A stretch of DNA of 64,000 bases from Scytonema hofmannii PCC 7110 (GCF_000346485.2 NZ_KQ976354.1:1208982-1272981), one strand, 5' to 3'. Shown: positions 8,824-18,950, numbered from the stretch's first letter. Program-made: numbers and translations. The notes: generated by a model from the sequence alone, not told the origin.

Positions 8824-8869
8824 TGGTCACTGGTCACTGGTCACTGGTCACTGGTCACTGGTCACTGGT
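8824..8869. repeat. Heptanucleotide tandem repeat (TGGTCAC)6
   Basis: Six exact copies of TGGTCAC followed by TGGTT lie immediately after the TpsB stop codon. This matches the short tandemly repeated repetitive (STRR) heptamers known from heterocystous cyanobacteria. Copy number is likely to vary between strains. Confidence 0.9.
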
Positions 8870-8875
8870 TAGTAA

Positions 8876-10648
8876 TCAAAACGGCTGATACCGTAGAGAA
8901 AAGTAAAGCCCCTGATCTTGCAGTGAGTCTCCTTGGTTATCAATATCTATTAAAGGGACTCCATAGTCTAAACGTAAATATAAACTCCGAGTAGGTTGCC
9001 AAATTAACCCTAAACCCAAACTAGCAATTGTCTGTGGATCGGGATTCTCTCCTCGATTGTTCCAAGTTGTACCAATATCGAAAAAGGGTGCTAACTGCAA
9101 TGCAGTGTAGCTAGATATTGGGGGAAAACGAACTTCTAGTGAACCTGTTACACCGTTGTCCGCAACAAGTTGATTCTGACGATATCCTCTCACTGTATCG
9201 AATCCACCAATACTTAATTTTTCTAGAGAGAGTAATGAGTCTCCAGTCAATTGTGCGTTCAGCCGTGCTAGTAATAAAGCTCTCGGCGACAGCCTTTGTA
9301 CCCACTGAAACTGTCCCAACCAGGAAAAGAATTGCCCATCAGTACCCGTATCGTTATTTGTTGCATCAAAAGCGCCTATACCTAGGCTAAACTGAGAACG
9401 AGCGGCTAACACTCTCTTGGCGTTACGATTTACCCAATCTTGAGAAAAGCGAATGACTGTTACTTTTGATTTACCATTTTCTGGCCCTTCTGAAAAGGAA
9501 TAGGGAAAATCATCAAGTATAAAAGTTTGGTTTCGACGCAAGTCTAAGGATAGACCAAGAGCAAATTCGGAGGTTGGAGATCTGTATAAAGGTTGACGAA
9601 CATTCAGAGAATAGGTCTGTGTCTCACTTTTAATATCTAGTTCTTCAAATGGATCTTCAATAATGCGGCTGTCAGTATTGCTATATCGAAATCCAATAGT
9701 ACCATTTAGGGAATTAATCGGGATAGTATAGTTAATATCGTATAGATTCAGACCTTCGGTTTTACCATATTCAGCATTGAAGCGATCGCCAAAACCGAGT
9801 ACATTATCATGGGCAATAAAAACGCCACCTTGTAGGGAACCAATACTGGGGGATTGAGTGTTATCTATAAAGACTCCAGCGTGAAAGGCTGCTGCTTCTT
9901 GTATTTGCACTTGTAAGATATTCTTACCGGGGGTGCTACCTGCTGTTAGCTCTGCATTCACCCGACTGATGAGAGGATCGAGTTGTAGAAGTTGTAGTGC
10001 TTCTTCCAAACGCTTCTGGTTTAATGGCTTTGAGGTTGCTCTTCGCAAGCGCGATCGCACATACCCTGTTTTTAACCTGTTTAATCCACTTAGTTCAATA
10101 TTTTCTAACTCTCCCTCAACAACTTGAATTGTTATCACTCCACGGCTAATATCTTGATTGTTTGGCAAAAACGCACCACTTGTAATATATCCTTTGTCTA
10201 TATAAACTTGAGTAATTGCAGCACGGAGTTGGAGTAATTCTTCAAAAGTTGCTTCTCCCTTCTTTTCCAAAGGTTCGATTAATTCTTGAATGTGGTCTTG
10301 CAAAACTGTACTTCCCAGTACCTCTATTTTCTTAATTGGAATGCGAGTCCCTTGCGGAAATGTGACATCAGGTGATTCTTGAGTGGGAGGAGTTTCAAGA
10401 CTGGGTTTTGGTGGTTGTGCTGGGGGTTCTTGAGGAAGAGGACTCGGTGATTCATTTGGTTGAGGAGTTATGCGCTCAATCGTATCAGGTGTGTCTGGAG
10501 GAATCGTCACTCCTGGTGGCGGTGCAGATTGAGCAAATGCAGTGGAAGATAAGCAAACAAAAGTAGAAAGAATTACGGTAACGGATGTTGCCAAACTTAT
10601 ATATTTGCAACAGCCAGTGCTCACAATGTGCTGTTTTCGTCTTTGCAT
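8876..10648 (-). CDS. TpsB outer-membrane transporter (ShlB/FhaC family)
   Basis: About 590 residues from MQRRKQHIVSTG. After a signal peptide (VILSTFVCLSSTAFA-Q) comes a Pro-rich linker of about 60 residues. POTRA domains follow (IKKIEVLGST, then ITIQVVEGELENIELSG) and then the C-terminal beta-barrel. The conserved loop motif VRGY is present in GGFDTVRGYRQNQL. The barrel ends in a terminal aromatic (YQPF). It recognises the TPS domain of TpsA exoproteins and passes them through the outer membrane. It lies downstream of the TpsA at 11076-15008 on the same strand and is the only TpsB in the window, so it may serve several of the five exoproteins. An upstream ATG at 10702 is possible. Confidence 0.92.
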   Translation of the reverse strand: MQRRKQHIVSTGCCKYISLATSVTVILSTFVCLSSTAFAQSAPPPGVTIPPDTPDTIERITPQPNESPSPLPQEPPAQPPKPSLETPPTQESPDVTFPQGTRIPIKKIEVLGSTVLQDHIQELIEPLEKKGEATFEELLQLRAAITQVYIDKGYITSGAFLPNNQDISRGVITIQVVEGELENIELSGLNRLKTGYVRSRLRRATSKPLNQKRLEEALQLLQLDPLISRVNAELTAGSTPGKNILQVQIQEAAAFHAGVFIDNTQSPSIGSLQGGVFIAHDNVLGFGDRFNAEYGKTEGLNLYDINYTIPINSLNGTIGFRYSNTDSRIIEDPFEELDIKSETQTYSLNVRQPLYRSPTSEFALGLSLDLRRNQTFILDDFPYSFSEGPENGKSKVTVIRFSQDWVNRNAKRVLAARSQFSLGIGAFDATNNDTGTDGQFFSWLGQFQWVQRLSPRALLLARLNAQLTGDSLLSLEKLSIGGFDTVRGYRQNQLVADNGVTGSLEVRFPPISSYTALQLAPFFDIGTTWNNRGENPDPQTIASLGLGLIWQPTRSLYLRLDYGVPLIDIDNQGDSLQDQGLYFSLRYQPF

Positions 10649-11075
10649 CAGGTGTATAACAATATTATCCAACTGTAGGCTCTCCTGTATTACTAACAAC
10701 ACTCCCTAGCAAAAATAGCTATGCTAAAAGACTAGCGATCGATAACTTGCAAGTTTGCAAGTTTTCTTAAAATGATAATAAATTCCATTGTTTTCAGTAT
10801 TTAGCATATTTGGAAACTAGTATTTTTACTGATATTTGAAATGCAAAGTATCACATTAGGTTTTCCTTTGCAAGAAATTATGTAACACTTACATAAATGT
10901 TTATTTTTAATCAGTATTGTTTTAACTGCTCGTCTCATTATTTAGGATAAGCAAAGCAACTAGATCCTACATTCACTATTTCTGCTAGAGCGATCGCAAC
11001 TTTAAGAAGAGTTGATTGCAGGAAACTGCAAAGTAAATTTGGTTCCGGATGATAAGGTGTGACGGCTACAGAAGT
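10649..11075. other. Spacer between TpsB and TpsA with one copy of a 65-bp repeat
   Basis: No gene is seen. Bases 10970-11035 resemble 15353-15418 on the other side of the TpsA gene (shared CATTCACT, TTTCTGCT, TTTAAGAAGA, GATTGC and AAACTGCA in the same order). The remainder is AT-rich and probably holds the TpsB promoter. Confidence 0.5.
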
Positions 11076-14000
11076 TTAAAAACATTCCCGACTCAAAACA
11101 AGTCGTCCTGAAGGTAATTGGTAGACGCCTTGCGGTTCTACAATTGGATCGCCTTTTTGCCAAGAGCGTGATGAATTATTATCTTGTACTTTACGTACAT
11201 CACCTGTAGGATAGGAAGAAACTGAAACATCGCCAGGACGGTTGGGCAAACCGCCAGAACCTGTGATGGTGAAGGTACCTTCTTGCTTATTACTACGAGC
11301 AATACAACTGTTGGCAATCAGCGCATTGGTGTCAATTGGAGTTTGCGGTAATTCTGTTAAGCTGTTTTGCAGAAAGCTAAAATCAGGCACAGTTATAGTG
11401 CCACTCACACCCAACGCGGATGAAGCTGAAATATCTACACGACCATTGCCACGAAATAAATTTAAGCGATCGGGAGTGCGAAAGATATCAGCTAGAAAAA
11501 CAGGTGAGTCAATTGTGATGTTGCCACCATTACGAAATCCAGCATTAGCGAGGATGTCGCTATCTTCAAGGGCAATGAAGATGTTTGAGTCAATTTTGAT
11601 ATTACCACCACCTCCTAGAGAGCTGGTAATAATGGGGCTATTCTCACGCAAGCGAATATCTTCAGCGCTGATAGTAATATTGCCACCTTGAGCAAGTGGG
11701 CTAGTATCAAGAGAAGCAGTGAAAATCCCACTGTTGCCTTGTAAAAAGAGGTTTCTGGCATTAATTCCAATATTGCCACCTATACCATAAGAGATAGTAC
11801 TAAAATTGCTGTTGTTTAAAAGCTTAATATCTCTAGCATTAATGTTAATGTCACCACTCTCAGCTTGTGTAAAAGCGCTGGTAGCAACTGTAGTCTCGCT
11901 AAACTGAATATTACCAGCATTGATATTAATGTCACCACCTCCAGTTTGCTGAGAACCAGTGGCAATTAAGACATTGTTATTTGCCTGTAAAGTATCACGG
12001 ACATTTATGAAGATGTTTCCTGCCTTACTGTTACTATTACTTTCACTGCTAAGAAGTGCGCCATCAGACAGAGAAAATGAGTTGGTTTGAATAAAAATAT
12101 TGCTTGCGTTTCCATCGCCATTACTTTGGCTATTTAGAGATGCGAAATCTCGGATTACTAATTTGTCTGTTTCAATTCTCAAATCTTGAGCAGAACCAGC
12201 ACCGAAGGTTTCAACAAACAAACCACTGCGATATTGGCGATCGCCTGTTGTTCCACTCAGTTCCATAGAGTCGGAGGCGGTTACAGTCAATTTGCCTCCT
12301 TGACCCTCGTCAAAAGTACCAGATGATACAAAGGCTCCATCCCGAACACTTAATCGCTCGGTGGCAATAATTAAATCTCCAGCCGCTCCACTTCCAAAAG
12401 CATTAGTAATCAATTGGCTGCGTAATTGACTATCTGCTGAAGCTCCAACAATCTCTACAGATTGCGGTGCAGTTACAACCAAATTTCCTCCCCGTCCTTT
12501 GCCAGACGTAGAAGTTGATATTCGTGCCCCATGCTGAACAATTAATCTAGGGGTTTCAATACTCAAGTTGCCGGCAGAACCAGCTCCTACAGTCTGAGTC
12601 GTCAACCCGGTAGGGAACTGACCATCTGCAGTTGTTCCACTCAGTTCTACAAAGTTGGTTGCCCTCACTGCTAAATTACCACCTTTACCCTGGCTATTAC
12701 GACCAGTTCCGGCTGTTACCTGTCCCCCATCTCGAATAATTAATCGCCCAGTATCAATCTTTAAGTCTCCTGCATCTCCAGAACCTAAGGTGGTTGTAGA
12801 TAAGCTACTAGGAGATTGACCGTCAACTGAAGTGCCAATGAGTTCTATAGACTGGGGCGCTTTCACGTCTAAACTTCCACCCTGTCCCCCACCACGAGTA
12901 AGTGCTGTTATCTGTGCTCCATTCCGAACAATTAACTTGTCAGTTTCAATCTTAATATCTCCTGCACCTCCATCACCCAGACTAAGAGCTATCAAATTAC
13001 CTCCAGTCAATTCCACGAAATCAGAAGCTTTCACTGTTAAAGTGCCACCTGATGCTTCGCCAAACAAACTCAGGTTGCCAGTTGATACACTAGCCCGATC
13101 TTGGACAATCAATTTGCTGGTTGTTACTGTTAGGTCTCCGCCCGGTTTAGCTCCCAGAGTATCAGCAGATAAGAAACTGCCATTCTTTAACTCCACGGAG
13201 TCAGTTGCATTCACTGACAAAGTTCCTCCCATACCCAGGAAATTAGAAACTGAAACTCCTGCTCTATCCCGAATAATCAAACGTTTCGTGTTAATGGTCA
13301 ATTTGCCCGCATCTCCAGTATCCAGAGAACCAGCAACCAATCCCGTGCTATCAGATCCACCAACTTCTACAAGCTCAGAGGCATTCACAGTCAAATTTCC
13401 ACCTCGTCCCTCGCCTCCACTGGAAGTTGTCACTTCTGTACCATCCAAAACAGTTAACTTTCCAGTTGTTATTGTTAAGTTACCTGAATTTCCAGGACCT
13501 TCACTGCGGCTACTCAAGCTACTTCCAGTCAATTCCACTGACTCTGGAGCATTGATAGTCGCATCCCCGCCTTGACCCGCACCACGAGTTGCGGTTGATA
13601 GTTGTGCTCCATTGCTGAGAATCAACCTTTGAGTGGTAATAGTCAAATTTCCAGCATTTCCTGCATTGCGGTTATCCGTAGATTTACTTTCAGCAAACAA
13701 GCCACTGGAGTTTTCCCCATCAGTTGTAGTACCAGTTGCCTTAACAAATTCAGTAGCACGAACTGTTAAAGTTCCAGCATTTCCCAGACTACTCGTGTCA
13801 CTCAACAATTGCCCACCATTACTGAGAGTTAATTGCTTGGTATCAATAGTCAAATCCCCAGCATTGCTCTTACCCACGGTTCTAGTTGAAATTGCCCCAA
13901 AATCACCACTGACACTTAATTTCTCTGTTTCGACAGTTATATTACCACCTCTCCCCGTTGCTTGAAATTCAACACCAGCAACAATCAAGGAGTTATTTAG

Positions 14001-15008
14001 AGTTATGGCATCAGGCGATCGCACCACAACATTCCCGCCATTTTTGGCACCCAGCGTATTCGCAAAAATCAACGAGTCCTGCATATTTAGCTGAGAGGTT
14101 TGTACTTGAACTTCTCCACTACCTTCACCACTGGTATTTACAATTGCAAACTGGGAGAGTTGGATCTTCGCAAAGTTTTGTACACCCTCATATTCTAAGT
14201 TCCAACTATTGTCTGTCTGTTTTAGGTTAACCAAACCTCCGCCAGCAACACTACCCAGATCGATTCGTCCCCCAGGTGCAGTCAGTACGCCACCCTCCAG
14301 TACGACATCTCCACCTACCAATGCTAAATTTTGACCATCAAGAACCTGAAGCCCGTTGATAGAGCGAAATGGAAAACCGTTGAGAGTAGAGCCTATTACT
14401 GTAGTGTTGGCAGTAGAGCGGTTGATGATTGCTGGACTGGTAAGAGCGTTGAAAAAGAGGGCAGAGGGACTAACTGTGAGTAGATTGCTCGTTGGTTGAG
14501 AGGCACTAAACAGTCCCGTATCTCCCAAACGAATTGCATTGGCAGTTGTTGCCATAAATGAACCACCAACATCTAGACTGGCATTTTTTCCAAAGATAAT
14601 TCCATTGGGATTAATGAGAAACAAGTTCGGCTGAGATCCGCCAAAAGTGCCAAGAGTACCTAAAATCTCTGAGGGATTGCGACCTGTAACTCGTGCCAGG
14701 ATATTCTGAATATTAGCGCTAGGGCTTAAAAAATAGGCTCCTCTACCTTGACTGACATTAAATTCTTGGAAACTATGAAATAGATTGGTATCTCGAATTG
14801 CTCCACCATCAATGACATCAATAGGAAAGCCAACGCTATCGAAAGGAACAACAAGAGACTTTTCATCATTACCCAACGTACCATCTGGTATGATGTTACT
14901 GCTTTGAGCAAAGGCAAATTGTTCTGAGCAGGCGATCGCACTTACAAATCCCAGCCAACCCGCTAGCTTTAGATACCAATATCCATCAAACCAGCTTTTA
15001 TTAATCAC
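11076..15008 (-). CDS. TpsA-type filamentous haemagglutinin-like exoprotein
   Basis: A 1310-residue secreted exoprotein. The signal peptide is about 34 residues (LAGWLGFVSAIACSEQFAFA-Q). The TPS domain shows DGTLG, DTNLFHSFQEFNVSQG, ILARVTGRNPSEILGTLGT and NLFLINPNGIIFGKNASLDV. The middle is a long beta-helix with motifs GNLTI-TT-L, RGGNLxV and VELxG. The last 100 residues form the domain shared with two paralogues (NALIANSCIARS, GSGGLPNRPGD, KGDPIVEPQGVYQLPSGRL, final SRECF). Its repeats are of a more diverged type than the 390-bp units of the edge genes. It precedes the TpsB gene on the same strand, so this is the most likely cognate pair. Confidence 0.92.
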   Translation of the reverse strand: MINKSWFDGYWYLKLAGWLGFVSAIACSEQFAFAQSSNIIPDGTLGNDEKSLVVPFDSVGFPIDVIDGGAIRDTNLFHSFQEFNVSQGRGAYFLSPSANIQNILARVTGRNPSEILGTLGTFGGSQPNLFLINPNGIIFGKNASLDVGGSFMATTANAIRLGDTGLFSASQPTSNLLTVSPSALFFNALTSPAIINRSTANTTVIGSTLNGFPFRSINGLQVLDGQNLALVGGDVVLEGGVLTAPGGRIDLGSVAGGGLVNLKQTDNSWNLEYEGVQNFAKIQLSQFAIVNTSGEGSGEVQVQTSQLNMQDSLIFANTLGAKNGGNVVVRSPDAITLNNSLIVAGVEFQATGRGGNITVETEKLSVSGDFGAISTRTVGKSNAGDLTIDTKQLTLSNGGQLLSDTSSLGNAGTLTVRATEFVKATGTTTDGENSSGLFAESKSTDNRNAGNAGNLTITTQRLILSNGAQLSTATRGAGQGGDATINAPESVELTGSSLSSRSEGPGNSGNLTITTGKLTVLDGTEVTTSSGGEGRGGNLTVNASELVEVGGSDSTGLVAGSLDTGDAGKLTINTKRLIIRDRAGVSVSNFLGMGGTLSVNATDSVELKNGSFLSADTLGAKPGGDLTVTTSKLIVQDRASVSTGNLSLFGEASGGTLTVKASDFVELTGGNLIALSLGDGGAGDIKIETDKLIVRNGAQITALTRGGGQGGSLDVKAPQSIELIGTSVDGQSPSSLSTTTLGSGDAGDLKIDTGRLIIRDGGQVTAGTGRNSQGKGGNLAVRATNFVELSGTTADGQFPTGLTTQTVGAGSAGNLSIETPRLIVQHGARISTSTSGKGRGGNLVVTAPQSVEIVGASADSQLRSQLITNAFGSGAAGDLIIATERLSVRDGAFVSSGTFDEGQGGKLTVTASDSMELSGTTGDRQYRSGLFVETFGAGSAQDLRIETDKLVIRDFASLNSQSNGDGNASNIFIQTNSFSLSDGALLSSESNSNSKAGNIFINVRDTLQANNNVLIATGSQQTGGGDININAGNIQFSETTVATSAFTQAESGDININARDIKLLNNSNFSTISYGIGGNIGINARNLFLQGNSGIFTASLDTSPLAQGGNITISAEDIRLRENSPIITSSLGGGGNIKIDSNIFIALEDSDILANAGFRNGGNITIDSPVFLADIFRTPDRLNLFRGNGRVDISASSALGVSGTITVPDFSFLQNSLTELPQTPIDTNALIANSCIARSNKQEGTFTITGSGGLPNRPGDVSVSSYPTGDVRKVQDNNSSRSWQKGDPIVEPQGVYQLPSGRLVLSRECF

Positions 15009-15608
15009 GGTACTTGCTCAAACAATTCAGTAGTTTCTACTACATTTTTTGCCAGTCACGCAGAAAATATAGGTAAGTATTAGAATAAACATAATGTTGT
15101 ACTCACAACTTAAATCATTAATAATTATTTATCTATATCAATTCTAAAAAATCATTGGTGAAAAGTTAGATGCCAGACTTCTCAAAGAAATCGGGTATCT
15201 GGACACCGCAAACACGCGATACGGCTTTAGCGTTGAAATTATTTTGAAATTGTATTGCCATTAAACTATCAAAAATTTGAAGTGGTATACCTAAGCTACC
15301 TCCACTGGAGAACATATTAATTTTCAAGATAGGGAAAGCTGCGGAGTAAGACATTCACTGTTTCTGCTTAGTTAAGAGCAATTTTAAGAAGAATCGATTG
15401 CCGAAAACTGCACCTTACTCCCTTTCCGCCACAAGATTACCGATCTTCTTCTCTTTCTTCGCGTACTGTGCCTCCAACGTCTGCACGCTATGCGATGCCG
15501 TTCGGCGCTGGAGGCGATCGCACTCTGCATTGTCAAGGACAGTAGCCGCCTGATTCAGAAAATAGTTATAATTTATAATGTCATTTTGTGGTTACATAGG
15601 ATGCAAGT
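15009..15608. other. Gene-free spacer with second copy of the 65-bp repeat
   Basis: No supported gene is seen. A 62-codon minus-strand frame at 15166-15354 has no family character. Bases 15353-15418 form the second copy of the repeat at 10970-11035. Bases 15420-15530 are a patchwork of short dispersed repeats typical of cyanobacterial spacers (CTTCTTCTCTTTCTTCGCG, GGAGGCGATCGCACTCTGC). Confidence 0.5.
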
Positions 15609-15863
15609 ATGGAACGAGAAGCTGTAACTATCCGCATTCCTGCCGATCTACTCGAGCAAGCAAAGCAGTTTCGAGAAGGCAGTGAGTCTTTTAACGAGAT
15701 GGTTGTCGAAGCGCTCGCCTGCGAGGTGCGACGACGGCGAGCGCTGGCAGCACATCAGCGCATTGTGGCTCGTAGTGCCGAAGTAGAAGCCAAAACAGGA
15801 ATTCAATCAAGTTCTGTGGACTTGATTCGTCAGCTTAGAGCTGGTGAGGGACGGCGTGACTAA
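15609..15863 (+). CDS. Antitoxin of a PIN-type toxin-antitoxin pair (VapB-like)
   Basis: An 84-residue protein. The N-terminus EAVTIRIPADLLEQAKQF looks like a ribbon-helix-helix DNA-binding segment, followed by helices and a charged C-terminal tail that would bind the toxin. The 3' end overlaps the start of the PIN gene, the usual arrangement of an autoregulated toxin-antitoxin operon. The assignment rests on partner and fold pattern rather than a named family. Confidence 0.75.
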   Translation: MEREAVTIRIPADLLEQAKQFREGSESFNEMVVEALACEVRRRRALAAHQRIVARSAEVEAKTGIQSSSVDLIRQLRAGEGRRD

Positions 15864-16278
15864 GTGTATTGACACTAGCGTTTGGATTCCTTATCTGGTA
15901 CCTGAGACACTGCAACCCCAAGCCAGAAACTTGATCGTTCCCTTGCTGACATCGAATGAGCGTTTGGTTGCTCCAGCATTTGCATGGGCTGAAGTTGGCT
16001 CAGTATTGCGAAAAAAAGTAAGGTTGGGGGCAATTACCGTAGCACAGGCAGAGGGGTTTTATGATGACTTCTGCCAAATGCCGATTGACTACCTGGATAA
16101 CAATGCTATCCGTGCAAAAACATGGGCGATCGCCCAACAGTTCTCCTTGGCAACTTTGTATGATGCAGCTTTTCTTGCAGTTGCCTCTCTAGAATCTGCC
16201 CAATTCTGGACAGCAGATGAATCTTTGCTCAATACGCTTACACCTTGTCCAGGATATGTCCAAAAACTGGAAGCTTAA
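15856..16278 (+). CDS. PIN-domain ribonuclease toxin (VapC-like)
   Basis: About 140 residues. The PIN acidic residues are in place: Asp in CIDTSVW near the N-terminus, Glu in WAEVGSVLRKK, Asp in ATLYDAAFLAVA and Asp in WTADESLL. The family cleaves RNA with bound magnesium. I chose the GTG at 15856 because GAGGGA lies a few bases upstream and the protein then begins at the normal PIN strand; a GTG at 15844 is the alternative. It overlaps the antitoxin gene by 8 bp. Confidence 0.85.
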   Translation: MTKCIDTSVWIPYLVPETLQPQARNLIVPLLTSNERLVAPAFAWAEVGSVLRKKVRLGAITVAQAEGFYDDFCQMPIDYLDNNAIRAKTWAIAQQFSLATLYDAAFLAVASLESAQFWTADESLLNTLTPCPGYVQKLEA

Positions 16279-16352
16279 ATCTTCAAACTGAAGTACGTGA
16301 GACTGAGCTAGAGCGCTAGTTAAAACCTGTCCAAACTTAAGCATTAATGTAC

Positions 16353-18047
16353 TTAAGGGGAGGAAAACCAAGAGCGCAGGGTTTTTGACGGATATGAGGA
16401 GTCATTAAGACTTGCACGATACCGTATCTTCGCGAAGGAGAGATACTTGTTTGCCGTAGCGAGCCCGTGCATCCGACCGTTAGTCGGAACCTTTTTGTTT
16501 GAACCACAAAAGTAAAACTTGTTGCGATTAAAACCGCCAACAGTGTTACTTTTTTTGGCTACCTTTGCCCAAGCGCCCGACCTTAGCATATCCTCTGGCT
16601 TTCTAAAGTAGGAACGAACAGACGAGGGTACTTTCTCAGCTCTGCCTTGAGAGCGACGTGCTATGACCAATGCTGCTGCACATCCAGAACTCAAGGCATA
16701 CATTTTCAGATACTTTGTCACCCCAATAATTGACGTATAGGCGGGGTCAACCAAAATCAACTCCACACCAAATCTCGAGCATCGAGTCTCAATCATTTGA
16801 TGGAATTGACTGTAAGCCATATTCGAAAGCATCCGTGCATACTTCACACCCAATTCCTTCATGGATGCTTTCTTTTTAGTAAAATCCAAATTTTCAATGA
16901 CGACTGGAACACCGTGGTGAGATGCAATTCTCACTATCTCGGCGACAGCTTTTCCGATTACGTCCTTCGTCTGTTTAGACCTTTTATCCTGTACATTGAT
17001 TTTAATGGAACCGTGCCGTTTTAAATTCCCATGTCTGTCGATGACCGTCCAGTCAATGCTACCTGGGTTAAAGTCTACTCCGAAAGCGCCGTTGGCAAGA
17101 GAAGACTCTATCTTAGCTGGTTGAACATTAACTGTGGCATTGATATATAAGCTACCATCTTTATCGACTATCTCGTAAGTTACTGGCTGTTCACTTCCAT
17201 TCCTAGCAATTTCAAACTTTTCCCCATCTTTTCCCTTACGAGTTGACTTGATAACCGTTGGTTTGATGGCATCCGTTAGCCATTGACCCTCTCGGTGAAA
17301 CTTGATTTCATGTAGGGTAACGCGATCGCCGTACTTGCTTTGTAGACTTGGTGAAACAGTGATGGTTAGTGTCCCCAATTCGGGGTTATATCGTGCTAAC
17401 TGATTCCCGAAGTGGAAGTTTTTAGAGCCAACGAAAAATGACCGACTACTACGAGATTTCTGCCAATCTTCTAACCAATCTTCATGAGAGCTATATCCGT
17501 TGGCTTCCAGATTATACTGAGCTTTGAATAGCTTACTGCTACCAAAGGTCACGGTAAACTTGCCGGAGTCCTTGGATTCTTTAAGTCGTTCTATTTTGGC
17601 GAGTAGCTTATTAATATGCTGCTCTTTGAAGTGAATCTGTTTCGTCAGATACTTGGCAGTGAGAGAGTGTCTGATTTCTACAGCTTTTTTAAGTTTCCCT
17701 CTCAGCTTACCTATCGACTTTCTAATTCCTTTTATTCGGGCATAATTATCATCAATGTACCTGTCTACTAATTCAGCCTGAGAACTGTACACAGCCGAGG
17801 CTTTGTTGTAGGCATTCTTCGCTTCAGAGTTCGACAGTCCGAACTCTGTTTCTAATTCTTTACAAATCAGCTTCTCTAACGAAGATTCCTTTTTTGTGGT
17901 CTTACCAATTTGGTTTCTTAATGAAAATCCCTTCCGTATAGCTTGCCCAAATATGGTATGATATTCATCTAAGTATTGGAGTCCTTTGGTATTAACTTCT
18001 ATTTTGGGAATTGTCGTTTGTATTGTTACTTTAGGCAAGCTTATCAC
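16353..18047 (-). CDS. TnpB-like (IS605 OrfB-related) RuvC-fold protein with atypical catalytic site
   Basis: A 564-residue protein with a long helical basic N-terminal half (residues 60-160). A RuvC fold follows: RuvC-I FGVDFNPGSIDW (Asp325) and RuvC-II PVVIENLDFTKKKAS (Glu385). TnpB proteins are RNA-guided nucleases of IS200/IS605/IS607 elements. The usual RuvC-III Asp (A-D-x-N-A) is absent: the matching stretch is LSSGCAAALVIARR (452-465). The Cys4 zinc finger between RuvC-II and III is also missing. Asp434 in VDPAYTS could be a displaced catalytic residue. No TnpA gene lies nearby. It could be an inactive or rearranged TnpB, or a solo domesticated gene. Confidence 0.75.
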   Translation of the reverse strand: MISLPKVTIQTTIPKIEVNTKGLQYLDEYHTIFGQAIRKGFSLRNQIGKTTKKESSLEKLICKELETEFGLSNSEAKNAYNKASAVYSSQAELVDRYIDDNYARIKGIRKSIGKLRGKLKKAVEIRHSLTAKYLTKQIHFKEQHINKLLAKIERLKESKDSGKFTVTFGSSKLFKAQYNLEANGYSSHEDWLEDWQKSRSSRSFFVGSKNFHFGNQLARYNPELGTLTITVSPSLQSKYGDRVTLHEIKFHREGQWLTDAIKPTVIKSTRKGKDGEKFEIARNGSEQPVTYEIVDKDGSLYINATVNVQPAKIESSLANGAFGVDFNPGSIDWTVIDRHGNLKRHGSIKINVQDKRSKQTKDVIGKAVAEIVRIASHHGVPVVIENLDFTKKKASMKELGVKYARMLSNMAYSQFHQMIETRCSRFGVELILVDPAYTSIIGVTKYLKMYALSSGCAAALVIARRSQGRAEKVPSSVRSYFRKPEDMLRSGAWAKVAKKSNTVGGFNRNKFYFCGSNKKVPTNGRMHGLATANKYLSFAKIRYRASLNDSSYPSKTLRSWFSSP

Positions 18048-18424
18048 CTCCTCTTCTTAAAATTATCGTAACCTGATTATACATGAAATCATGTACAGTT
18101 TCCGCAAACTTTCTCAACCTCTGATTGAATTTTTAGAAAGGAGTGAATAGTGCTTTCACCCAAACTTGTCGAATAGTTATGGGCAAGTTTAGTAGACTTT
18201 AGCAAGCTTTGGTAAATTTTGGAAAGCTTTGAACAAGAAAACTGCTACTTAGTAATAGCCGATCGCAGAAGTAGTATGGACAACATAGATGTTGGGTTTC
18301 ATAAAGTCAACCCAAGCTACAAGATCGGCGATCTCATTAGGGACAATTCATGAATTTCATGAATTGTCCCTACAGGGAATTATTCTTTGCAATTATTTAG
18401 TGGGGCTGGTTTAGGGAGACAAAT
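18048..18424. other. Gene-free spacer with palindromes
   Basis: No gene is seen. TACATGAAATCATGTA near 18080 is a short palindrome just upstream of the TnpB-like gene. A long palindrome at 18339-18371 is listed separately. A partial copy of the GGGTT-type repeat lies around 18290-18320. Confidence 0.5.
18339..18371. repeat. 33-bp palindrome
   Basis: AGGGACAATTCATGAA is followed by its inverted complement ending GAATTGTCCCT, giving a near-perfect hairpin. It sits downstream of the subtilase fragment and may be a terminator or a dispersed extragenic palindrome. Confidence 0.7.
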
Positions 18425-18746
18425 TCAAGCTACACCTTGTGCTAGTGCCAATGCTCGTCTGACCGCCGCATCAGCATTGACAAATCCGCTACCGTATTCC
18501 GTATCGTATCCAGATGCGCCCAGATCGTAAGCTGTTTGTGAAAGAATTTGTTTGACTTGAGTTCCACTAAGATTGGGATTGGCGCTCCAGACTAAGGAAG
18601 CAACACCTGTGATATTTGGAGTGGCTGCAGAGGTTCCACTAAAGCGATCGCCACTACCAATGTAATAGTCAAACTGCACTGCACCTGTTGAATAGAAAAT
18701 ACCTCTGGTGGTGACAACTTCTGATGGTCCCATCTCGGTAATCTCA
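18425..18746 (-). pseudogene. Subtilase (peptidase S8) C-terminal fragment
   Basis: About 105 codons match only the last part of an S8 serine protease. GDRFSGTSAATPNITGVASL contains the catalytic Ser, and PNLSGTQVKQILSQTAYDLG and YGSGFVNADAAV follow. The Asp and His parts of the triad are absent. Similarity appears to reach upstream of the first ATG (18733) to about 18746 and then stops, so the 5' two-thirds of the gene has been lost. It cannot be an active protease. Confidence 0.85.
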
Positions 18747-18950
18747 TGGCGGGAAGGAAGTAATAGTACGCAATGCCTTATTTACCGTCCCAAAAATATT
18801 CAGTTAACCGTACTTACAATTGTCATAATTTTCCAGACGGTAATCATCAATTATTGGGTGATTAAAACCGAAGACCCGTAGATTTTATGAGCCATATTAT
18901 AGGAATTGAAAGTAAACAAGACTGAATCACATAAATCACTTGTCCTAACT

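Noticed and set aside
15166..15354. 62-codon minus-strand frame
   Set aside because: No family character, no ribosome-binding site, and it lies in repeat-rich spacer.
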